Shown here: in pieces, positions 1 to 5,106 of the stretch
Layout: each line of letters starts with the position of its first letter
Numbering within the stretch: position 1 is the first letter of the stretch
Origin: Bacteroidales bacterium
GTDB taxonomy: Bacteria > Bacteroidota > Bacteroidia > Bacteroidales > UBA932
Assembly: GCA_017958765.1 (NCBI GenBank)
Contig: JAGDBY010000104.1
Span: 1-5,423 of the forward strand
Reading direction: 5' to 3'
DNA: 5,423 nt
Position numbers and translations under genes: made by a program
Notes under the pieces: generated by a model
The model's input: only the letters and a program-made list of their open reading frames with translations
The model's database searches: none
What the model was told of the DNA's origin: nothing

Positions 1-970
1 CGTCTCCTGTACGCGGCACCGGTCCTGAAATGATCAACGGGGTACGGGCGTCGTCGATCAACACTGAGTCGACCTCGTCGACAATCGCAAAATGGTGCTT
101 CCTCTGAACCAGGTCGTTCGGATTGATCGCCATATTGTCACGGTTGTAGTCGAAACCGAATTCATTGTTGGTACCGAAAGTGATGTCAGCCCTGTAGGCC
201 TTCTTGCGGGACTCCGTACTAGGCTGGTGCTTGTCGATACAGTCTACGCTCAGACCGTGGAACTGGTAGAGCGGACCCATCCACTCGCAGTCACGCTTTG
301 CCAGATAGTCGTTCACGGTGACAACGTGCACTCCCTTACCGGCCAGCGCATTCAGGAAAACAGGGAGGGTAGCCACGAGGGTTTTACCTTCACCTGTTGC
401 CATCTCGGCGATTTTACCCTGATGGAGAACCACACCGCCTATAAGCTGTACGTCGTAGTGGATCATATCCCAGGTAATCATATTTCCGCCGGCCATCCAG
501 CTGTTCTTCCATACGGCTTTGTTTCCGTTGATACTTACGAAATCGCGGCTTGCGCCCAACTCTTTGTCATACTCGGTGGCGGTCACTGTAATTGTGGCGT
601 TCTGAGTAAACCTGCGCGCAGTGGACTTCATAATGGCAAATGCCGGAGGGAGAATCTCGTTCAGAGATTTCTCTATAGTCTCGTCGATCTGCTTTTCAAT
701 CTCGTCCAGTCTGGTGGCGAGCTTCTCTTTCTCTTTTACCGCAATCTCCACGTCGGTGAGTTTCTCACGGATGGAAGCCGCCTCGCTCTCCAAACTGTCT
801 GTGCGGGAGTGAAGGAACTCCCTGAGTTTGTCCGTCTCCGCCCTCAGGTCATCGTCACTGAGAGCATCTATTCTGGCATACTCAGCCTTTATCTTGTTGA
901 TAATGGGGGTAATCTCCTTGACGTCTCTCTCCGCTTTGGAGCCGAACAGTGATTTCAATAAGTTAGCCAT
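1..970 (-). CDS. secA: SecA, preprotein translocase ATPase (N-terminal 323 residues, truncated by window edge)
   Basis: SecA is the cytoplasmic motor ATPase that drives unfolded preproteins through the SecYEG channel. The reading frame starts at the ATG at 970 (MANLLKSLFG) and stays open to the left edge. Visible motifs are DVQLIGG at residues 173-179, Walker A in ATGEGKT at 191-197, the helicase-like stretch VVTVNDYLAKRD, TFGTNNEFGFDYNRDNM, and Walker B DEVD at 298-301, followed by LIDDARTPLIISGP. Walker A lies about 88 residues later than in E. coli SecA. The extra length falls in two places, about residues 57-100 (charged, probably coiled coil) and 123-170; long SecA proteins are usual in Bacteroidota. 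The gene follows the permease by 38 bp, so read-through is likely, and a weak promoter core lies in the gap. The DEAD-motor remainder and C-terminus are outside the window. Identification is essentially certain. Confidence 0.98.
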   Translation of the reverse strand, partial: MANLLKSLFGSKAERDVKEITPIINKIKAEYARIDALSDDDLRAETDKLREFLHSRTDSLESEAASIREKLTDVEIAVKEKEKLATRLDEIEKQIDETIEKSLNEILPPAFAIMKSTARRFTQNATITVTATEYDKELGASRDFVSINGNKAVWKNSWMAGGNMITWDMIHYDVQLIGGVVLHQGKIAEMATGEGKTLVATLPVFLNALAGKGVHVVTVNDYLAKRDCEWMGPLYQFHGLSVDCIDKHQPSTESRKKAYRADITFGTNNEFGFDYNRDNMAINPNDLVQRKHHFAIVDEVDSVLIDDARTPLIISGPVPRTGD

Positions 971-990
971 ATGATGTTTGTTATAACTTT

Positions 991-998
991 CAAAAATA
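991..998 (-). promoter_or_regulatory. Possible -7 promoter element of secA
   Basis: On the minus strand this reads TATTTTTG, a full match to the Bacteroidota -7 consensus TAnnTTTG. It lies 20 bp before the secA ATG, in the 38-bp gap after the permease. No TTTG is present at the expected 19-21 bp upstream. The surrounding sequence is A/T-rich, so a chance match is quite possible. If real, it would give secA transcription independent of the upstream cluster. Confidence 0.3.
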
Positions 999-1008
999 AT
1001 AAAAAGAA

Positions 1009-2118
1009 CTAGAATCCTAATAAAAATAATCCGTAGCCGAACAAAGCCGCGACAACGCAGTTAATCAGCTTCGCGTAGATAAAGTCTTTCTTGGTCTCAG
1101 CGAGCAGCGGAAGAGATGCGTGTCCGTCCTGAGATATGCTGCTGGCCAGTAAGACTGAGAACGGGACTGCGCCGCCTGCGAACAGCGATACGAACAGCAA
1201 GTGAGGCCCGGACTCAGGGATGATTCCGACCAGCGTAGCGAGCAAAATCATAAACGGGATATTCTCCTTGGTCCACGATCCTATATCGAAGAATGTAAGG
1301 CCTATCTCCACTATCAGCAGCGCTCCGAAAGTCCAGCAGAATATCTTCAGCAAGTGACGCTTGATCACGTGCTTCCAGAGGTGTTCCTTGATGAAGTGGG
1401 AGTCGCTTACGGCCGTAAACCAAAGAGCGAACAGCGAGATGACTGCAAACAGGAGATTTATCCAATATTCATCGAATATGTTGAAACTGCCGTGAGCGTG
1501 CTCGTGAGCCTCCTCGGCATGTTCGTGCTCAAGCAGTCCGAGAGCCAGAGCCACTATAAAGAGGAGAATGCCTCCCAGAAGGGCGTAACGTTGCCATTCT
1601 CCGCCCTTCAAATTCTTCAAAGTCCTCTTAGGGCACTCGTCGGTGCAGTGTTCTCCGTGAGCGTGATGGTGAACATCCTGGCTGTGAATCTCAAAATCTG
1701 TGTCGCAATAGACGTGACGCTTCTTGCCCGGGGCGATCAAATCAACCGCGAGGCCAACTGCGATGCCTATCACGAACAGCACGGCAAACAGAATCAGGGT
1801 CTCTTTGGGAATCATAGCCAGCATCACGAAAGCTTCATCTCCGCTGGAAACTATCATCATCGCGATAAGGGCTCCGAACGAGAGCAGGCCGTGGGTATAA
1901 AGAGATACCGTGGCAAATCCTCCCACACACCCGGGAACCACTCCGAGAATGGCTCCCAGCAGAACCTGACCGAATCGGGACTGCCTGAGAGAAGAAAACC
2001 ACTTTCCGTTGGAAGAGACGTTGATGTACTCGATCATCAACATCATTATAATCACGAGTCCCGTAATCAGGACGCTGTTTCTGAGAACATCCTCTGCGAT
2101 GTGCAAGGCTTCGTGCAT
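1009..2118 (-). CDS. Polytopic membrane permease, putative heavy-metal/arsenic-type exporter (ArsP_2-like) with histidine-rich loops
   Basis: This 369-residue integral inner-membrane protein resembles the family annotated as putative 10-TM heavy-metal exporter, arsenic efflux protein or putative manganese transporter. That assignment is from memory of sequence style, and the substrate is unknown. Hydrophobic segments lie at about residues 14-31, 52-75, 77-92, 106-129, 177-197, 216-237, 257-279, 286-306, 307-328 and 347-369. The halves are related: residues 59-89 align without gaps to 298-328, sharing G-x-x-P, VSL, G, F, L and A positions. Between segments sit two metal-binding-like loops: residues 135-162 hold seven His and three Cys (including HHHAHGEHC), and 197-209 alternates His and Glu (EHEHAEEAHEHAH). 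The ATG lies 3 bp after the meaB stop with no Shine-Dalgarno, suggesting translational coupling. It ends in TAG, 38 bp before secA. Confidence 0.85.
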   Translation of the reverse strand: MHEALHIAEDVLRNSVLITGLVIIMMLMIEYINVSSNGKWFSSLRQSRFGQVLLGAILGVVPGCVGGFATVSLYTHGLLSFGALIAMMIVSSGDEAFVMLAMIPKETLILFAVLFVIGIAVGLAVDLIAPGKKRHVYCDTDFEIHSQDVHHHAHGEHCTDECPKRTLKNLKGGEWQRYALLGGILLFIVALALGLLEHEHAEEAHEHAHGSFNIFDEYWINLLFAVISLFALWFTAVSDSHFIKEHLWKHVIKRHLLKIFCWTFGALLIVEIGLTFFDIGSWTKENIPFMILLATLVGIIPESGPHLLFVSLFAGGAVPFSVLLASSISQDGHASLPLLAETKKDFIYAKLINCVVAALFGYGLFLLGF

Positions 2119-2121
2119 AGC

Positions 2122-3252
2122 TTAGTTCTGCTTAATTGAACGGTTGAACTTCTCCATCAGTTCCGTAGCAGCTGCGAATGAGTCGAGCTCTCCGTCAAGA
2201 ACGGCCTTCTCATAGTCCGGAAGCAGTTTTTCAACGACTTCATTCTCATAGAATGTGTTCCTGAGAGACTCGTTGATGCTCTCGTACATCCAGTAGCTGG
2301 CCTGTTCACGGCGTTTCTTGACATAGTATCCGTTCCCTTTGACAAGGGTGAAATAGTCTTCTATCAGCTTCAGAATCTCAGGGAGTCCCTCTTTTGTCAC
2401 AGCAGAAGAGGTAACCGCCGTAGGGATCCATCCGCTCTCTGTAGGAGGGAAAAGGTGAAGCGCATTTGCATAGAGCGCCTTGGTCATATTCGCCCTCTCT
2501 ATATTGTGTCCGTCGGCCTTGTTGATGGTGATAAGGTCCGACATCTCCATAATACCGCGCTTGATACCCTGCAGATCGTCTCCTGCGCCTGAAATCATCA
2601 GCAGGAGGAAAAAGTCGCTCATAGAATGGACCGCAGTCTCGCTCTGTCCCACTCCGACCGTCTCTATGAATACCACGTCGTAACCTGCCGCTTCACAAAG
2701 GAGAATGGTCTCGCGTGTCTTGCGGGCCACACCGCCCAAAGAGCCGGCAGACGGGCTGGGACGGATGAAAGCCTTAGGATCGTTGCAGAGGGTCTCCATT
2801 CTGGTTTTGTCTCCGAGAATGCTCCCCTTGCTCTTCTCGCTGGAAGGGTCGATGGCCAGAACCGCCAGTTTATGCCCCTGAGAAGTGAGGTATGAGCCGA
2901 AAGCCTCGATAAAGGTACTCTTTCCCGCTCCCGGCACACCGGTGATGCCTATTCTCATTGTAGCGTGCTTTGAAGACTCGGCCTGACATCTGGCTATAAT
3001 CTCGTTTGCCATCGCTCTGTGCTGAGGAAGATGGCTCTCTACCAAAGTTATCGCCTTGCTGAGAATTGTGGTGTCCCCTGCGAGAATACCGTCCATATAT
3101 TGATCTATGGTAAGCTGTACAGGCTTGTTCTTCAATACGTTGCCCAAATAAGGGTTTATTGTAGGCGGCTGAACGACACCCTCGTTGATGTTCAGGGCTG
3201 TATCATCGTTCTTGTAGTCATCAAAGAAATCGCCTTGCTTGGTATTATCCAT
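2122..3252 (-). CDS. meaB: MeaB/ArgK-family G3E GTPase, methylmalonyl-CoA mutase chaperone
   Basis: MeaB is a cytoplasmic dimeric P-loop GTPase that gates adenosylcobalamin delivery to methylmalonyl-CoA mutase and protects it from inactivation, within the succinate-propionyl-CoA pathway many Bacteroidota use. The 376-residue product has Walker A GVPGAGKST at 105-113, IDPSS at 134-138, SILGDKTRM at 144-152, the ETVGVGQSE switch at 197-205, and the guanine-specificity motif NKAD at 244-247. The C-terminal part (from about 300) fits the dimerisation arm. The acidic, poorly conserved N-terminus (about residues 1-45) makes it longer than the roughly 330-residue MeaB of Methylorubrum or E. coli ArgK/YgfD. 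The start is the ATG at 3252, 2 bp after the DUF1573 stop, and the stop TAA is 3 bp before the permease ATG. No mutase subunit or epimerase gene is in the window. A G3E relative serving another metalloenzyme is less likely, given the full MeaB motif set. Confidence 0.95.
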   Translation of the reverse strand: MDNTKQGDFFDDYKNDDTALNINEGVVQPPTINPYLGNVLKNKPVQLTIDQYMDGILAGDTTILSKAITLVESHLPQHRAMANEIIARCQAESSKHATMRIGITGVPGAGKSTFIEAFGSYLTSQGHKLAVLAIDPSSEKSKGSILGDKTRMETLCNDPKAFIRPSPSAGSLGGVARKTRETILLCEAAGYDVVFIETVGVGQSETAVHSMSDFFLLLMISGAGDDLQGIKRGIMEMSDLITINKADGHNIERANMTKALYANALHLFPPTESGWIPTAVTSSAVTKEGLPEILKLIEDYFTLVKGNGYYVKKRREQASYWMYESINESLRNTFYENEVVEKLLPDYEKAVLDGELDSFAAATELMEKFNRSIKQN

Positions 3253-3254
3253 AT

Positions 3255-4355
3255 CTATTTGAGAATTATTCCTGAAATGAAAAAGTTAATGTTCGGTTTG
3301 GTAGGAGCGTTGGTGATCAGGTTCAGCACATTCAGAACTTCCCCCTCTTCAGAGGAGGTATCGAAACGGAACTTGATGGAAGCTGAAGAGCCCGGCTTGA
3401 TCACTACGGGCATCTTGTTCTCTATAACGGTCCCTTTCTTATCGGAATCTATTTTGTGAATGACCAGATCGCTCTTGCCTGAATTCTTCAGCACGAAAGA
3501 AGACTCGACTTTCTGCCCTTTTTTAACCTGTCCGAACTCGTAGTATGCCTTCTCTATAAATGGCAGAGGGGCTTTTGCGAGATCGGTTTTGGAGTAAGAG
3601 TCAAAATTGTCGTTGATATTGGCCTCGATTCTGACAGGGCCGGTCTGATTCTCCCCGTTGACTTTGAAGAATGTCTGGTAAACAGTCTTTCCCCAATTCT
3701 TCGCCCCTTTGGCCGTATTGACGGTAAAGCGCATTTTGGCAGTAGAATTGGCAGGAATCGGATTCGGGGTAATCTCTATCTGAAGGGCTGCTGACTGTCC
3801 GGTCGCTTCGACTTTTATCGGGGAAGAGGACAGGTTTGCCACCACTGCATCGTCATATTTTGTCTCTCCCTGGAGAATGTAGCCCAGCGTATAGTCTGCA
3901 CTCTTCAAGGCAAAGGCCTTCCCTACAGTGTAGGTATAAATCTCCCTCAGCGGAAGCGCTTTCTGATGGACGTCGCCTCTGATACGGAGCACCACAGGCC
4001 TTGTCACGTTCGATACATACACCGTGATGGTCTTGTTGAAAGGGTACGGCCCCTGGTCGTTCATATATGTGACCTTGATAGTAGCCTTGCCTCCTGTAGG
4101 GATCGGGGCGTTGGACCACTCAGGGACGGTACAGCCGCAGCTTGACACCACATTGAGGATTACAATCGGGGCGTCGCTGATGTTGGTCATCGTAAAAGTG
4201 CAGGTAGCCGGACCGTCTGACAGAAGCATATCTCCGAAGTCGTGAACCTTCTCATTGAAAGAGACTATCTGCTCCTCGTTGCTCTGCGGATTTTGGGCAT
4301 AGCAAACTACCGAAAAAACCGTTGCGGCCAATAATATGAAAGCTCTTTTTAACAT
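3255..4355 (-). CDS. Secreted DUF1573-domain protein with two immunoglobulin-like domains
   Basis: The 366-residue product is an exported protein of unknown function with DUF1573-type (ASH/MSP-like beta-sandwich) domains, common in Bacteroidota and Planctomycetes. The start is set at the ATG at 4355 because it opens a clean Sec signal peptide (MLKRAFILLAATVF, hydrophobic to about 19, probable cleavage at CYA/QN after residue 20). Upstream in-frame codons to 4424 add an unlikely N-tail and cross the promoter. Domain 1 (about 34-130) has the family pattern: VHDFGDM at 37-43, NISDAPIVILNVVSSCGCTVPEW with Cys73 and Cys75, then SNVTRPVVLRIRG. Domain 2 (about 268-366) repeats the design (YYEFGQVKKG, LKNSGKSDLVI, LITNAPTKP), but the Cys pair is replaced by SDKKGT. 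The middle (about 140-250) looks like a divergent third beta-rich unit. It heads the leftward cluster, 2 bp before meaB. It is probably periplasmic; no lipobox or sorting tail is seen. Confidence 0.9.
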   Translation of the reverse strand: MLKRAFILLAATVFSVVCYAQNPQSNEEQIVSFNEKVHDFGDMLLSDGPATCTFTMTNISDAPIVILNVVSSCGCTVPEWSNAPIPTGGKATIKVTYMNDQGPYPFNKTITVYVSNVTRPVVLRIRGDVHQKALPLREIYTYTVGKAFALKSADYTLGYILQGETKYDDAVVANLSSSPIKVEATGQSAALQIEITPNPIPANSTAKMRFTVNTAKGAKNWGKTVYQTFFKVNGENQTGPVRIEANINDNFDSYSKTDLAKAPLPFIEKAYYEFGQVKKGQKVESSFVLKNSGKSDLVIHKIDSDKKGTVIENKMPVVIKPGSSASIKFRFDTSSEEGEVLNVLNLITNAPTKPNINFFISGIILK

Positions 4356-4369
4356 GACACAATTTTGCA

Positions 4370-4377
4370 CAAAGATA
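4370..4377 (-). promoter_or_regulatory. -7 promoter element of the DUF1573-meaB-permease cluster
   Basis: On the minus strand this reads TATCTTTG, a full match to TAnnTTTG and the commonest version in Bacteroidales, here followed by TGCAAAA. It lies 14 bp before the ATG at 4355, predicting a very short leader. A clear TTTG is absent 19-21 bp upstream, where ACAT is seen instead, so the -33 part is weak. It faces away from the ferredoxin promoter core 23 bp to its right. Confidence 0.6.
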
Positions 4378-4400
4378 CTATTCATAAACGAAAAAGATGT

Positions 4401-4408
4401 TATATTTG
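4401..4408 (+). promoter_or_regulatory. -7 promoter element of the ferredoxin gene
   Basis: TATATTTG matches the Bacteroidota -7 consensus TAnnTTTG and lies 35 bp before the ferredoxin ATG, a normal leader length. No TTTG is found 19-21 bp upstream; that space is occupied by the -7 element of the opposing promoter. The two promoters therefore overlap. Confidence 0.6.
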
Positions 4409-4443
4409 TGTCATCAAAAATCAAACCAAATAAAATTAGTATT

Positions 4444-4611
4444 ATGGCCTATAGAATTACTGAAGATTGCGCTGCTTGTGGAACTTGCATTGACGAATGT
4501 CCTGTTGGAGCGATCTCTTCTGGCGACATTTACAAGATAGCTCCCGACGTATGCATCGAGTGCGGTACTTGCGCAAGCGTATGCCCTATGGAAGCAATTG
4601 TTAAAGACTAA
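4444..4611 (+). CDS. 2[4Fe-4S] ferredoxin, clostridial/Bacteroides type
   Basis: This 55-residue soluble cytoplasmic electron carrier binds two [4Fe-4S] clusters and would typically serve pyruvate:ferredoxin oxidoreductase and related anaerobic redox enzymes. Both cluster motifs are complete: CAACGTCIDECP with Cys9, 12, 15 and 19, and CIECGTCASVCP with Cys37, 40, 43 and 47. The internal repeat is typical (CPVGAI and CPMEAI). Residues YKIAPDVC match the linker of the short bacterial ferredoxins. The ATG at 4444 (MAYRITEDC) is chosen because it gives the standard family length; an in-frame ATG at 4336 would add 36 residues across the promoter and into the DUF1573 gene. The leader is A-rich without a Shine-Dalgarno, as usual in this phylum. 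A second in-frame stop (TAG, 4618-4620) follows the TAA. It is monocistronic, ending at a hairpin terminator. Confidence 0.97.
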   Translation: MAYRITEDCAACGTCIDECPVGAISSGDIYKIAPDVCIECGTCASVCPMEAIVKD

Positions 4612-4633
4612 GTAGTATAGTAAGCGCTATAAG

Positions 4634-4667
4634 AAAAGCAGCTCTCATCTCGAGAGCTGCTTTTTTT
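4634..4667 (+). terminator. Rho-independent terminator after ferredoxin, probably bidirectional
   Basis: GCAGCTCTC at 4638-4646 pairs perfectly with GAGAGCTGC at 4652-4660 around a 5-nt loop (ATCTC). Four flanking A-T pairs extend the stem to 13 bp (4634-4664), and seven T's follow at 4661-4667. It starts 22 bp after the ferredoxin stop. Read on the minus strand, the hairpin is followed by TTTTCTT, so it can also end the psd-lipoprotein transcripts, whose last gene stops at 4695. Confidence 0.88.
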
Positions 4668-4694
4668 AAAAAATTTGACTGTAAAGAATATCCC

Positions 4695-5081
4695 CTATTC
4701 AAGGATATTATATCTGAATTCTTCTATGACATACACGTGATCTGCGAATGCCACGATCAGCCACTCGAAGAAGTCGCTGTCAGCAAGACCGCAGGAGGTC
4801 TTAATGTCCGCAGGGGTAATGTTCTTGACCAGGTCCTTGAAATAATCTGCAGCCTGTTTGTCGCAGTCGTATATGTTGACTCCGGTGAATACCACAGAAG
4901 AATTGGTAAAACCTTTCTGTTTGAAATAATCCTTAACCTTAGCTAAAGATTCGTTCGACTCAAAGTTGTAAGCGCTCACGCCCGGGATAATACCGATATT
5001 GTACTCCTGAGTATAGGAAGACTCTATACAGGACGGCATCACGAACAGGATAGCTGCTAAAAGGATTATTGCTTTTTTCAT
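4695..5081 (-). CDS. Small putative lipoprotein of unknown function, downstream of psd
   Basis: I do not recognise the family of this 128-residue product. The start is set at the ATG at 5081 because it opens a typical export signal: MKK, a hydrophobic run to about residue 15, then VMPSC with Cys18 as candidate lipidated residue. The box is non-ideal (Met at -3), so a cleaved Sec signal is an alternative. An in-frame ATG at 5123 would overlap the psd end and bury the signal. After Cys18 there is no strong acidic surface-export tag (IESSYTQE), which suggests a periplasm-facing anchor. The mature part of about 110 residues looks mixed alpha/beta: a YNIGIIPGVSAYNF strand region, a helix around NESLAKVKDYFKQKGF, VVFTGVNIYD, a helix around KQAADYFKDLVKNI, and an aromatic C-terminus (FFEWLIVAFADHVYVIEEF). 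Cys73 and Cys97 could pair. It lies 25 bp after psd, so it is probably cotranscribed. Confidence 0.8.
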   Translation of the reverse strand: MKKAIILLAAILFVMPSCIESSYTQEYNIGIIPGVSAYNFESNESLAKVKDYFKQKGFTNSSVVFTGVNIYDCDKQAADYFKDLVKNITPADIKTSCGLADSDFFEWLIVAFADHVYVIEEFRYNILE

Positions 5082-5106
5082 ATTTGAATAAAAAATTTCT
5101 CTGTTT

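Larger units (their letters stand above)
4354..4414. repeat. 9-bp perfect inverted repeat flanking both divergent promoter cores
   Basis: ATGACACAA at 4354-4362 is the exact reverse complement of TTGTGTCAT at 4406-4414, with a 43-bp spacer. Both -7 elements lie within or overlap the interval. The left arm overlaps the DUF1573 start codon, and the right arm overlaps the ferredoxin -7 by three bases. It may be a two-site operator for a dimeric regulator, but a 9-bp match in an A/T-rich gap could be chance. Confidence 0.35.

Noticed and set aside
92..952. 286-codon open frame on the plus strand opposite secA
   Set aside because: It is fully antisense to an unmistakable SecA reading frame, has no signal, domain or membrane pattern, and has no promoter or terminator of its own. 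It is a codon-bias shadow.
1492..1530. Short tandem DNA repeat in the GTGAGC/CATGTTCGTG-like stretch
   Set aside because: It is explained by the His/Glu-alternating coding sequence of the permease loop. The repeat is at the amino-acid level and is not an independent DNA element.
1201..2139. 312-codon open frame on the plus strand opposite the permease
   Set aside because: The translation is rich in His, Gln and Ser as expected from reading a membrane-protein gene backwards. It matches no family I know and crosses the meaB-permease junction.
3019..3459. 146-codon plus-strand frame spanning the meaB/DUF1573 junction
   Set aside because: It is antisense to two well-supported genes, is hydrophobic by composition only, and has no plausible start region.
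4356..4424. Possible 23-residue N-terminal extension of the DUF1573 protein
   Set aside because: It would place residues before a clean Sec signal peptide and overlap the TATCTTTG promoter core.
4336..4443. Possible 36-residue N-terminal extension of the ferredoxin
   Set aside because: It would run through the DUF1573 start codon and both promoter cores. Short ferredoxins of this type begin at MAY-like starts, as at 4444.
4612..4694. Small RNA or riboswitch between the convergent genes
   Set aside because: The only structure is the terminator hairpin; what remains is too short and A/T-rich to support another RNA.
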